Shown here: positions 16,580 through 25,222 of the stretch, one piece after another
Position numbering within the stretch: position 1 is the stretch's first letter
Layout of the letters: each line of letters begins with the position of its first letter
Assembly: GCF_001865065.1 (NCBI RefSeq)
Contig: NZ_MJGN01000008.1
Coordinates: 1-64,000 of the forward strand
Length of the DNA: 64,000 bases
Direction of reading: 5' to 3'
Source of the DNA: Curtobacterium sp. MCBA15_008
GTDB taxonomy: Bacteria > Actinomycetota > Actinomycetes > Actinomycetales > Microbacteriaceae
The notes under the pieces: model-generated
The model's database searches: none
What the model was told of the DNA's origin: nothing
The model's input: the letters and a program-made list of their open reading frames with translations, nothing else
Program-made: the position numbers and the translations under genes

Positions 16580-18310
16580 ATGAGCGACGACCGCCGACAC
16601 CAGGTCGAGGACGGCCGCACCACGCTCGGCATCGAGCTCGGCTCCACGCGCATCAAGGCGTGCCTGGTGGACGAGGACCTCGTGCCCATCGCCGCCGGCT
16701 CGCACGAGTGGGAGAACGAGTTCGTCAACGGCCGCTGGACCTACTCGCTCGACGCCGTCGAGACCGGACTCCGCGCCGCCTACGCCGCCCTCGTCGCCGA
16801 TGTCGAGGCGCAGTACGGCGTGACCCCGACGACGTTCCGCGCCGCCGGCGTGAGCGCCATGATGCACGGCTACCTCGCGTTCGACGCCGAGGACGACCTG
16901 CTCGTGCCGTTCCGGACCTGGCGCAACACCTCGACCGGCCCGGCAGCCGAACGGCTCAGTGACGCGCTCGGGTTCAACATCCCGCTCCGCTGGTCGGTCG
17001 CGCACCTGTACCAGGCCGTCCTCGACGACGAGCCGCACGTGCCGCAGATCGCCGGCATCACCACGCTCGCCGGGTACGTGCACCGCCGGCTCACCGGCCG
17101 CGACGTCCTCGGCGTCGGCGACGCGAGCGGCGTCTTCCCGATCGACAGCAGCCCCGCTGACAGCGGCCCCGGCGACCCCGGCACGCGCGACTTCGACACC
17201 GAGATGCTCGCCGTCACGCAGGACCTGCTGGGCGACGCCGTGCCGGACCTCCGCGCGCTCCTGCCCGAGGTCCTCGTCGCCGGGGACGACGCCGGCACCC
17301 TCACCCCCGAGGGCGCCGCGTGGCTCGACCCGACCGGATCGCTCCGCCCCGGCGTCCCGCTCTGCCCGCCGGAGGGCGACGCCGGCACCGGCATGGTCGC
17401 GACGAACGCCGTCGCACCGCGGACCGGCAACGTCAGCGTCGGCACGAGCATCTTCGCGATGGTCGTCCTCGAGCAGCCGCTCGGGTCCGCGCACGAGGAA
17501 CTCGACGTCGTCACCACCCCGTCCGGTGACGCCGTCGCGATGGTGCACTGCAACAACGGCGCGAGCGAGATCGCGAGCTGGGCACGGGTCTTCGGACGCT
17601 TCGCCGAGGCATCGGGCAGTCCGATGGCGACGGACGACGTGTTCCGGGTCCTGCTGGACGAAGCCGAACACGCCGACCCCGACGCAGGCGGGCTGCTCTC
17701 CTTCAACTACCTGGCGGGCGAACCCGTCACCCACGTCGAGGACGGCCGGCCCCTGCTGCTCCGCACCCCCGACGCGCGCTTCACCCTCGGCAACCTCGTG
17801 CGTTCCGAGGTGCACGGTGCGTTCGCCACCCTCGCGATCGGCATGGACGTGCTGCACGGGGAGCAGGTGCAGGTCGACCGGATGACCGCGCACGGCGGAC
17901 TCTTCCGGACGCCCGGCGCCCCGCAGCAGCTGCTCGCCGCGGCACTGCGGGTCCCCGTCGCGCTCGAGGAGACCGCGGGCGAGGGCGGTGCCTGGGGCAT
18001 CGCCGTGCTCGCCGCGTACCTCGAGCACACCGAGCACCACCTCGCCGACTTCCTGGCGGACAGCGTCTTCGGCGGGGACACGGTCCACGTCGCGGACCCC
18101 GAGCCGCGCGACGTCGAGGGCTTCCAGACGTACCTCGGCCGGTACCGCGCTGCGCTGCCCGTCCAGACCGTGGCGGCAGCGGCGACCCGACCAGACGCGA
18201 CCGGAACCGGTGCGGCAGCCGCCCCCGGCGCCGACGCGACCACGACCCGAGGCGAGGGGACGGCGGGAGCCGAGCCGCGCCTCCCGGCAGAGCAGGAAGT
18301 GACCAGATGA
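16580..18310 (+). CDS. araB: FGGY-family pentulose kinase, probable L-ribulokinase
   Basis: A 576-residue sugar kinase of the FGGY superfamily that should phosphorylate L-ribulose to L-ribulose 5-phosphate with ATP. The N-terminal phosphate loop is LGIELGSTRIKACLVD (about residue 15); later NVSVGTSIFAMVV and MTAHGGLFRTPGAPQQLLAAAL mark the ATP-binding half. The sequence belongs to the xylulokinase-like, not the classical E. coli AraB, branch; the role is assigned from its place before araD and araA. ATG 16580 follows GGAGG; an in-frame GTG at 16541 lies inside the operator and is rejected. The last ~50 residues are Ala/Thr-rich and probably disordered. Confidence 0.85.
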   Translation: MSDDRRHQVEDGRTTLGIELGSTRIKACLVDEDLVPIAAGSHEWENEFVNGRWTYSLDAVETGLRAAYAALVADVEAQYGVTPTTFRAAGVSAMMHGYLAFDAEDDLLVPFRTWRNTSTGPAAERLSDALGFNIPLRWSVAHLYQAVLDDEPHVPQIAGITTLAGYVHRRLTGRDVLGVGDASGVFPIDSSPADSGPGDPGTRDFDTEMLAVTQDLLGDAVPDLRALLPEVLVAGDDAGTLTPEGAAWLDPTGSLRPGVPLCPPEGDAGTGMVATNAVAPRTGNVSVGTSIFAMVVLEQPLGSAHEELDVVTTPSGDAVAMVHCNNGASEIASWARVFGRFAEASGSPMATDDVFRVLLDEAEHADPDAGGLLSFNYLAGEPVTHVEDGRPLLLRTPDARFTLGNLVRSEVHGAFATLAIGMDVLHGEQVQVDRMTAHGGLFRTPGAPQQLLAAALRVPVALEETAGEGGAWGIAVLAAYLEHTEHHLADFLADSVFGGDTVHVADPEPRDVEGFQTYLGRYRAALPVQTVAAAATRPDATGTGAAAAPGADATTTRGEGTAGAEPRLPAEQEVTR

Positions 18311-19017
18311 CCAGCGCAACCGACCCCGACACCCAGCGGGCCGTCGCGGCCACCCGTGAACGCGTCGCCCGCCTGCACGGCGAGCTCGTCCGCTACGGCC
18401 TGGTCATCTGGACCGGCGGCAACGTCTCCGAGCGCGTGCCCGGCACGGACCTGTTCGTCATCAAGCCGAGCGGTGTGTCGAGCGACGACCTGACGCCGGA
18501 GAACCAGGTCGTCTGCACGCTCGACGGCGTGCCCGCCGACGGTTGGGGCAACGAGCACGGACCGAGCTCCGACACCGCTGCGCACGCCCACGTGTACCGG
18601 AACATGCCCGAGGTCGGCGGCGTCGTCCACACCCACTCGACGTACGCGACGGCCTGGGCCGCGCGAGCGGAACCCATCCCGTGCGTGATCACCGCGATGG
18701 CCGACGAGTTCGGCGGGCCGATCCCGGTGGGACCGTTCGCGATCATCGGCGACGACTCCATCGGCCACGGCATCGTCGAGACGCTGACCGGCCACCGATC
18801 CCGCGCGGTCCTCATGCAGAACCACGGCGTCTTCACGATCGGCAAGGACGCGAAGGACGCCGTCAAGGCCGCCGTGATGTGCGAGGACGTGGCGCGCACC
18901 GTGCACATCGCGAAGCAGGGCGGCGAGGTCGTCCCGATCGCACCAGCAGACATCGATCGACTCTTCGATCGCTACCAGAACGTCTACGGACAGAACCCCG
19001 AAGGAGCCATGCAATGA
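18307..19017 (+). CDS. araD: L-ribulose-5-phosphate 4-epimerase
   Basis: A 236-residue class II aldolase-fold enzyme that converts L-ribulose 5-phosphate to D-xylulose 5-phosphate, feeding the pentose phosphate pathway. Zinc ligands are visible in [13 protein letters not shown] and in the QNHGVFTIG segment, and the substrate-phosphate region [12 protein letters not shown] is intact. The length matches the family (about 230). ATG 18307 overlaps the araB stop by four bases, and its own stop overlaps araA by four, so the three genes are translationally coupled in the order B-D-A. Confidence 0.95.
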   Translation: MTSATDPDTQRAVAATRERVARLHGELVRYGLVIWTGGNVSERVPGTDLFVIKPSGVSSDDLTPENQVVCTLDGVPADGWGNEHGPSSDTAAHAHVYRNMPEVGGVVHTHSTYATAWAARAEPIPCVITAMADEFGGPIPVGPFAIIGDDSIGHGIVETLTGHRSRAVLMQNHGVFTIGKDAKDAVKAAVMCEDVARTVHIAKQGGEVVPIAPADIDRLFDRYQNVYGQNPEGAMQ

Positions 19018-20531
19018 CGCAGGAGACCACCGTCGAGACACTGGCGGGCTACGAGGTCTGGTTCCTGACGGGGAGCCAGGGGCTCTACGGCGAGGAGACC
19101 CTCCGCCAGGTCGAGGAGCAGAGCAAGCAGGTGCACGCGGAACTGGCCGCGGCGCTGCCCGTGAAGCTCGTCTGGAAGCCCGTCCTCAAGGACGCCGACG
19201 GCATCCGCCGCGCCCTCATCGAGGCGAGCGCCGACGACAAGGTCATCGGCGTCACCACGTGGATGCACACCTTCAGCCCCGCGAAGATGTGGATCGGCGG
19301 CCTGCAGGCACTCACGAAGCCGCTGCTGCACCTCCACACGCAGGCGAACGTCACGCTGCCGTGGGCGGACATCGACTTCGACTTCATGAACCTCAACCAG
19401 GCCGCGCACGGCGACCGTGAGTTCGGCTACGCCCTCGCGCGCCTCGGCGTCCGGCACGCCACGGCCGTCGGCCACGTGTCCGACCCCCGGGTGCAGCAGC
19501 GTGTCGCGAACTGGACCCGTGCCGCCGCCGGTGCCGCCGCCGTCCGCGAGTTGAAGCTGACCCGTTTCGGCGACAACATGCGCTACGTCGCCGTCACCGA
19601 GGGCGACAAGACCGAGGCCGAGATCGAGCTCGGCGTGCAGGTCAACACGTGGGCCGTCAACGAGCTCGCGGCAGCGGTGGAAGCCGCCTCGGACCACGAG
19701 ATCGACGCGCTGCTCGCCACCTACGACGCGTCCTACGACCTCGTACCGGAACTCCAGGAGGGGGGCGAACGCCGAAGCGCGCTCCGCGATGGCGCCGCGA
19801 TCGAGATCGGCCTCCGCACCCTGCTCGCGCAGAACGGCAGCGCCGCGTTCACCACGAACTTCGAGGACCTCGGCTCGCTCAAGCAGCTGCCGGGCCTGGC
19901 CGTGCAGCGCCTGATGGCCGACGGCTACGGCTTCGGCGCCGAGGGCGACTGGAAGACGGCGGTCCTGGTCCGCGCGATGAACGTCGCGGGCGCCGGCCTG
20001 CCCGGTGGTGCGAGTCTGATGGAGGACTACACCTACGACCTCACCCCGGGCGCCGAGAAGATCCTCGGTGCCCACATGCTCGAGGTCTCGCCCACGCTCA
20101 CGACGACGAAGCCGACGCTCGAGATCCACCCGCTCGGCATCGGCGGCAAGGACGACCCGGTCCGCCTGGTCTTCACCGCCGACCCCGGCGAGGCCGTCGT
20201 CGTGGCGCTCTCCGACACCCGCGACGGCTTCCGCCTCACCGCGAACGTCGTCGACGTGGTGCCCCCGACCGCGGCGTTGCCCAAGCTGCCCGTCGGCCGT
20301 GCCGTCTGGGAGCCGCGTCCGTCCTTCCCGGTCGCCGCCGAGGCCTGGCTCACCGCCGGCGCCGCCCACCACACCGTGATGACGACCGCCGTCGGCCTGC
20401 AGGTCGTCGAGGACTTCGCCACCATGGTGGGTACCGAGTTCCTCGTCATCGACGAACACACCACCGCTCGCGGGTTCCGCGACGAGCTGCGTCTCCAGCA
20501 GACGTGGCACCGTCTCGACCGCGGCTTCTAG
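19014..20531 (+). CDS. araA: L-arabinose isomerase
   Basis: A 505-residue enzyme that isomerises L-arabinose to L-ribulose, the first intracellular step of the pathway. Clear family blocks include [20 protein letters not shown] at the start, [26 protein letters not shown], and [20 protein letters not shown] with one of the metal-binding Glu residues. The length is the usual ~500. ATG 19014 overlaps the araD stop (ATGA) and is preceded by AAGGAG. Confidence 0.96.
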   Translation: MTQETTVETLAGYEVWFLTGSQGLYGEETLRQVEEQSKQVHAELAAALPVKLVWKPVLKDADGIRRALIEASADDKVIGVTTWMHTFSPAKMWIGGLQALTKPLLHLHTQANVTLPWADIDFDFMNLNQAAHGDREFGYALARLGVRHATAVGHVSDPRVQQRVANWTRAAAGAAAVRELKLTRFGDNMRYVAVTEGDKTEAEIELGVQVNTWAVNELAAAVEAASDHEIDALLATYDASYDLVPELQEGGERRSALRDGAAIEIGLRTLLAQNGSAAFTTNFEDLGSLKQLPGLAVQRLMADGYGFGAEGDWKTAVLVRAMNVAGAGLPGGASLMEDYTYDLTPGAEKILGAHMLEVSPTLTTTKPTLEIHPLGIGGKDDPVRLVFTADPGEAVVVALSDTRDGFRLTANVVDVVPPTAALPKLPVGRAVWEPRPSFPVAAEAWLTAGAAHHTVMTTAVGLQVVEDFATMVGTEFLVIDEHTTARGFRDELRLQQTWHRLDRGF

Positions 20532-20547
20532 GAGTCAGGACCCCACG

Positions 20548-21822
20548 ATGAGCGACGTGATCGCGGCCGAGCGCACGCGGACGAACTGGGCGGGCAACGT
20601 CACCTACCGGGCGTCCGGTCTGGCGCGTCCGACGTCGGTGGCCTCGTTGCAGGAACTGGTCGCCTCGACCCCGCGCCTGACGGCGCTCGGCTCGCGTCAC
20701 TCGTTCAACACCATCGCCGACACCGACGCGGTCCAGGTCTCGCTGGCAGACCTGCCGCCAGTGCTCGACATCGACACGTCGCGTCGCGTGGTCCGGGTCG
20801 CCGCCGGGATGATCCACAGTCAGGTGGCGGCCGGCCTGGAGGCACGTGGCTGGGCCCTCGCGAACCTCGCGTCCCTGCCGCACATCTCCACGGCCGGGGC
20901 GGTCGCCACCGGCACGCACGGATCCGGTGTGCGCAACCCGTCCCTCGCGCAGGCGGTGGTCGGCCTCGAGGTCGTCCGGGCCTCCGGCGACCTGGTGCGG
21001 GTCGATGCGTCGACGGCGGACGGTGCGCTCGACGCCCACCGTGTGGCACTCGGGGCGCTCGGTGTCGTCACCGCCGTGGAGCTCGCGATCGAGCCGACGT
21101 TCCAGGTCGCCACGACCGTGCACCTCGACCTGCCGTGGGAGGCCGTCGCCGAGCACTTCGACGAGATCGTGTCCGACGCGTACTCGGTGTCGATGTTCAC
21201 GTCGTTCGACGACCGGGGCGCCCGGCAGGTCTGGGTGAAGCAACGCGTCGACGAGCCGGCGCCGGCCGTGGACCTCGTCGCGCTCGGCGCCCGCCCCGCC
21301 ACCGGCCCCGTGCACCCGGGGGAGAACGACCCCGCCGGCGTCACGGAGCAGGGCGGTGTCCCCGGGCCGTGGTCCGAGCGGCTGCCGCACTTCCGGTCGT
21401 CGTTCACCCCGTCGACCGGTGCCGAGATCCAGGCGGAGTACCTGATCCCCGCAGCCTCGGCCGTCCCCGCCCTGCAGGCCCTCCGCCCGCTCCGCGAGCT
21501 GTTCGCCCCGATCCTCATCGCAGCCGAGGTCCGGACGATCGCGCCGGACACCGCGTGGCTCGCGCCGTCGTCGGGCCGGCAGTCGGTCGGGATCCACTTC
21601 ACCTTCCGCCGGGACGCCGAGGCAGTGGCCGCCGCGGTCGCGCGGATCGAGGACGTCCTCGCGCCGTTCGACGCCCGGCCGCACTGGGGGAAGGTGTCGG
21701 CGACGAGCGTCGAGCGCCTGCACGAGGTGTACCCGAGGCTGTCGTCGTTCGCGGCGCTCGCGCGGGACCTCGACCCCACCGGGCGGTTCCGGAACCTGTT
21801 CCTCGCGCGTGTGCTCGCCTGA
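20548..21822 (+). CDS. FAD-dependent alditol/D-arabinono-1,4-lactone oxidase family protein
   Basis: A 424-residue VAO-type flavoprotein. LTALGSRHSFNTIAD carries the His that holds FAD covalently in alditol oxidase, and ISTAGAVATGTHGSG is the pyrophosphate-binding loop. The C-terminal ALO domain ends with LYPRLSSFAALARDLDPTGRF-like residues (YPRLSSF; DLDPTGRFRN). Such enzymes oxidise xylitol, sorbitol or arabinitol with O2. It starts 16 bases after araA with an AGGA ribosome site, so it is probably in the arabinose operon. A role in arabinitol or arabinose side-metabolism is inferred. Confidence 0.82.
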   Translation: MSDVIAAERTRTNWAGNVTYRASGLARPTSVASLQELVASTPRLTALGSRHSFNTIADTDAVQVSLADLPPVLDIDTSRRVVRVAAGMIHSQVAAGLEARGWALANLASLPHISTAGAVATGTHGSGVRNPSLAQAVVGLEVVRASGDLVRVDASTADGALDAHRVALGALGVVTAVELAIEPTFQVATTVHLDLPWEAVAEHFDEIVSDAYSVSMFTSFDDRGARQVWVKQRVDEPAPAVDLVALGARPATGPVHPGENDPAGVTEQGGVPGPWSERLPHFRSSFTPSTGAEIQAEYLIPAASAVPALQALRPLRELFAPILIAAEVRTIAPDTAWLAPSSGRQSVGIHFTFRRDAEAVAAAVARIEDVLAPFDARPHWGKVSATSVERLHEVYPRLSSFAALARDLDPTGRFRNLFLARVLA

Positions 21823-21919
21823 GGCCGGAGCGCGGTTCACAGCACATCCGGATGGGATCTCGGGGTGGCACACCGCGTCGTCCCTGAGCGTCCACATGTG
21901 AGGACGCAAAGGTCGGGGC

Positions 21920-22897
21920 ATGGCGAACCTCAACCGCATCCTCGGCATGGCCTCGAAGGTCATCGACAAGCAGCTCCAGAAGCGCGGGCAGGGTGACGGC
22001 GCGCCTGGCTCCGGTCCGCAGCAGGGTGGCTCACAGCAGGGTGGCTCCGACTGGCGGGACATCGTCCGGACGGCGGCGGACCGGCTGACCGGCGACGACC
22101 GTGGGCAGCAGCAGCAGCAGGCGCAGCAGCGGCCGCCGCAGCCGCAACAGCAGTACGGCCAGCCGGTGTCGGGCCACCAGCCGGCGCCCGGCCAGCCCGC
22201 GCCCGGCCAGCCCGCGCCTGGTCGGTACGGTCAGTCGCAGTCGGGTGGGTCCGTCGACTCGGACAAGGTCGCCCTGGCGAAGTACGACTACCTCCTCCGC
22301 ACCTCGTCCCCGGACCAGCTCGAACAGGTCCACCACGACGCCTTCGCCCGCCTGACCCCGGCGCAGCGCCAGCAGGTACGGAACCGGCTCAACTCCGAGC
22401 TCCCGCCGCACGAGCACCTCCGCGACGACTCGGCCGGCGGGATGGCCCGCGCGATGACCCGCGGCGAGGTCGCACGTCCGGGACTCATCCGACGCGTCCT
22501 CGGCGGCTCCGGCTCCGGCTCCGGTCGCGGCGGCGGTCGTGCCGGCGGCGGTCGCGGTGGCGCGTTCGCCGGCGGTGCCGCGGTCGGTGCCGGAGCGATG
22601 GCGCTCGGGGGTCTCGGTGTGGCCGTGGCCGGTGGGGCCGTGCTGAGTGCTGCGGCCGGACCCGTGTTGGCCGAGGCGGCGAACGTCGGTGTCGACTTCG
22701 AGGGAATCGCCTCGGGCATCGGCGACCTCGGCCTCGCCGACCTCGGCGGTGGCATCGAGGGGCTGGCGGGCGAGGGGGAGCAGCTCCTCGGGGGCTTCGG
22801 CGAGCAGTTCTCCGGGCTGGGGGAGCAGGCATCGGGCCTCGGCGAGCAGGCGTCGAACCTCGGCAACGACTTCCTCGGCGGCCTCTTCGACCGTTGA
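21920..22897 (+). CDS. Low-complexity protein with Gln/Pro- and Gly-rich regions, function unknown
   Basis: A 325-residue protein I do not recognise by function. Layout: a short helical N-terminus (MANLNRILGMASKVIDKQLQ), a Gln/Pro/Gly linker with a PAPGQ tandem (about 85-100), a compact helical segment (about 115-170: YDYLLRTSSPDQLEQVHHDA, LTPAQRQQVRNRL), then a Gly/Arg stretch, a hydrophobic Ala/Gly segment that could span or associate with the membrane, and a C-terminal array of GEQASGLGEQ-like repeats. The helical segment resembles domains seen in many actinobacterial proteins with similar linkers. Codon use fits the neighbourhood. Confidence 0.7.
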   Translation: MANLNRILGMASKVIDKQLQKRGQGDGAPGSGPQQGGSQQGGSDWRDIVRTAADRLTGDDRGQQQQQAQQRPPQPQQQYGQPVSGHQPAPGQPAPGQPAPGRYGQSQSGGSVDSDKVALAKYDYLLRTSSPDQLEQVHHDAFARLTPAQRQQVRNRLNSELPPHEHLRDDSAGGMARAMTRGEVARPGLIRRVLGGSGSGSGRGGGRAGGGRGGAFAGGAAVGAGAMALGGLGVAVAGGAVLSAAAGPVLAEAANVGVDFEGIASGIGDLGLADLGGGIEGLAGEGEQLLGGFGEQFSGLGEQASGLGEQASNLGNDFLGGLFDR

Positions 22898-22957
22898 CCT
22901 CGGTGGCGGATGGAGCGCCCCCACATCGCTCGTCGCGGTGCGGGGGCGCCCGTGTCC

Positions 22958-23068
22958 CTAGGCCTTGCGGATCAGGTCGAGCAGGAGCCGGGTGAGGTTC
23001 ACGAGCAAGCTCGCGATCCCCAACCACAGCGCCTGGCGCCTGGTCCGGCCGTCGTCGTCTCGCGACAT
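22958..23068 (-). CDS. Small membrane protein, 36 residues
   Basis: A short gene supported mainly by an excellent ribosome site: AAGGAGG seven bases before ATG 23068. The peptide has a charged start (MSRDDDGRTRRQ), one hydrophobic segment (ALWLGIASLLVNLTRLLLDL) and a short RKA tail, so it is probably a single-pass membrane protein. Longer frames up to 23149 add an unlikely leader. It is tail-to-tail with the preceding low-complexity gene. Function unknown. Confidence 0.6.
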   Translation of the reverse strand: MSRDDDGRTRRQALWLGIASLLVNLTRLLLDLIRKA

Positions 23069-23554
23069 CGATGACCTCCTTGTGTCGTCGCCGGCTGACA
23101 CGAGGAGCTTCGACCGAGGGATGCGGAGCCGAGCGGGCTCGGCTACCATCGGTTCCGAGCGATTGACTCGGGATGGTCACTGCATCCCTTGGCTTCCACT
23201 CGGAAGGCAAATCGAGGCCCGGAAACTGTTCCTGCAGTTCCGGGCCTCGCTCATTCGCCCAGGTCGTGCTCCGGCGGGTGACACGACCACGAGCAGCCTA
23301 CGACGAACTGTTCGCTGGTACGTCGTATTCCACCAGGTGGTTCCTCGCCAAACTCCGTGCGGACGCATCGGGAATAGCGGGACGTCGCCCAGGACTTGGA
23401 CCGTTACGTCGTGCGACGTCCGTCGCGCGCAGGATTCGGACGGGCGACCACCGCGGTGTCAGGATGGACGCCGCCCGGTGCCCCGAACCCGCGGTCCCGC
23501 AGCGACCGTCGCCGGTCGACACCACACCCCTTCCCCACGAGGAGCAGCATCGTC
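23069..23554. other. Gene-free stretch with one strong hairpin
   Basis: I see no convincing gene in these 486 bases; frames crossing it lack ribosome sites and family similarity. At 23213-23249 CGAGGCCCGGAA pairs with TTCCGGGCCTCG, and the inner ACTG/CAGT extends the stem. Local base composition between about 23190 and 23390 is less GC-rich than the surroundings. The dipeptide operon promoter should lie in the right half, but no clear -35/-10 pair stands out. I found no tRNA-like fold. Confidence 0.6.
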
Positions 23555-25222
23555 ATGAGACGCCCCAAGCGCCTGACCATCACCGCGGCGGTCGCCGCAG
23601 CAGCAGCACTGGTGCTCACCGGCTGCTCGGGCGGGGGATCCTCGGACGACGCCTCGAGCGGCACGAGCAAGGGCGGCACGCTCAACGTCCTGACGACCGC
23701 CACCGCGGTGCACCTCGACCCCGCGACGAGCCAGAACCTCAACATCACGACGCTCGGCCTCGTGCTGCGTCGTCTGACCGCGTGGGACGTCGAGCCCGGC
23801 AAGACGGCGAAGGTCGTCCCGGACCTGGCGACGAACACCGGCGACTCGAGTGACGGCGGCAAGACCTGGACCTACCACCTGAAGAAGGGGCTGGAGTTCC
23901 AGGACGGCAAGGCCATCACCACGAAGGACATCAAGTGGGGCATCGAGCGCTCGTTCGCGCCGACCCTCACCGGTGGCCTGAGCTACCACAAGTCGCTCCT
24001 CGTCGGCGGTGACTCGTACAAGGGTCCGTTCGACGGCAAGACCCTCGACAGCATCGAGACTCCCGACGACTCGACGATCGTCTTCAAGCTCAACGCGGCC
24101 TACGGCGACTGGCCGTGGATCGTCTCGATGCCGGCGTTCGCTCCGGTCCCCGAGGGCGACGGCACCGACACGGGCGCCTACGACACCAAGCCGGTCGCGT
24201 CCGGCCCGTACCAGGTGCAGTCGAACACGCAGGGCTCGCAGATCACCTTGGTCCGGAACAAGTCGTGGAGCGCGAAGACGGACGACGTCCGCACCGCCGG
24301 CCCGTCGAAGGTCGTCTTCAAGGAGAGCCAGGACCCGTCGACCGTCACGCAGACGCTCATCGCGGACAACGGCGACGCGAAGGACTCCTTCGGCGCGACC
24401 TACCTCGGCGCAGCCGAACTGAACCAGGTCCGGTCGAACCCGGCCGCCCAGGACCGCCTCGCCACGTCGAAGGCCGGCCCGATCAACTACCTGGCGATCA
24501 ACACGCAGAAGGGCTCGCTCAAGGAGCTCAAGGTCCGTCAGGCCCTGCAGTACGCGGTCGACAAGAAGTCGTACCGGATCGCCGCGGGCGGTGCCCTCGC
24601 CGGGACCTACGCCTCGACCCTCATCACGCCGGGGATCGCCGGTCGCCAGCAGTACGACCTGTACGAGCCCGGTGCCACGGGTGACGTCGCCAAGGCGAAG
24701 AAGCTCCTGCAGGAAGCAGGCGTCTCGGACCTCAAGCTGACGCTCGCCACCCAGAACGACTCGGCGAACCTGGCTGAGGCGCAGGCGATCCAGGCGGGTC
24801 TCAAGCGCGCTGGCATCACGGTGACGCTGAAGCCGTACGACATCGACTCGTTCTACACGGCGACCACGGACGGCTCCGACTTCGACCTCGCGATGTTCAG
24901 CTGGCAGCCCGACTTCCCGAGCGCCAACGCCAACATCCAGCCGCTCTACGACTCGTCGCAGATCGGAGGGGGCGGCTACAACGTCTCGAAGTACAGCAAC
25001 CCCGAGGTGGACGCCCTCATCGACCAGGCGAGCGGCACCGTCGACCAGAAGGACGCGCAGAAGCTCTGGGCCGAGGCGGACAAGAAGATCATGGAGGACG
25101 CCCCGATCGTCCCGCTGACCTACGCGAAGCAGTCCTTCCTGGCCGGCTCGAACGTGCAGAACTTCCAGATCGCTGACTTCCCGGCGTACCCGAACTACCT
25201 CAAGGTCACGCTCGCGAAGTGA
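23555..25222 (+). CDS. Dipeptide/oligopeptide ABC transporter substrate-binding lipoprotein (DppA/OppA family)
   Basis: A 555-residue family 5 solute-binding lipoprotein. The signal peptide MRRPKRL plus an Ala-rich core ends in the lipobox LTGC (Cys near residue 25). SBP_bac_5 features follow: VVPDLATNTG, then TWTYHLKKGLEFQDGKAITTKDIKWGI (split across residues 95-125), and the C-terminal LWAEADKKIMEDAPIVPL. It collects peptides (or nickel or other ligands; the family is broad) for the permeases encoded downstream. The stop overlaps the next gene's GTG. The start is placed at ATG 23555, with GAGGAG a little far upstream. Confidence 0.9.
   Translation: MRRPKRLTITAAVAAAAALVLTGCSGGGSSDDASSGTSKGGTLNVLTTATAVHLDPATSQNLNITTLGLVLRRLTAWDVEPGKTAKVVPDLATNTGDSSDGGKTWTYHLKKGLEFQDGKAITTKDIKWGIERSFAPTLTGGLSYHKSLLVGGDSYKGPFDGKTLDSIETPDDSTIVFKLNAAYGDWPWIVSMPAFAPVPEGDGTDTGAYDTKPVASGPYQVQSNTQGSQITLVRNKSWSAKTDDVRTAGPSKVVFKESQDPSTVTQTLIADNGDAKDSFGATYLGAAELNQVRSNPAAQDRLATSKAGPINYLAINTQKGSLKELKVRQALQYAVDKKSYRIAAGGALAGTYASTLITPGIAGRQQYDLYEPGATGDVAKAKKLLQEAGVSDLKLTLATQNDSANLAEAQAIQAGLKRAGITVTLKPYDIDSFYTATTDGSDFDLAMFSWQPDFPSANANIQPLYDSSQIGGGGYNVSKYSNPEVDALIDQASGTVDQKDAQKLWAEADKKIMEDAPIVPLTYAKQSFLAGSNVQNFQIADFPAYPNYLKVTLAK

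Noticed and set aside
23069-23554. tRNA or small RNA gene before the dipeptide operon
   Set aside because: The hairpin at 23213-23249 does not belong to a cloverleaf and there is no GTTC-type T-loop with matching arms. A small RNA remains possible but unsupported.
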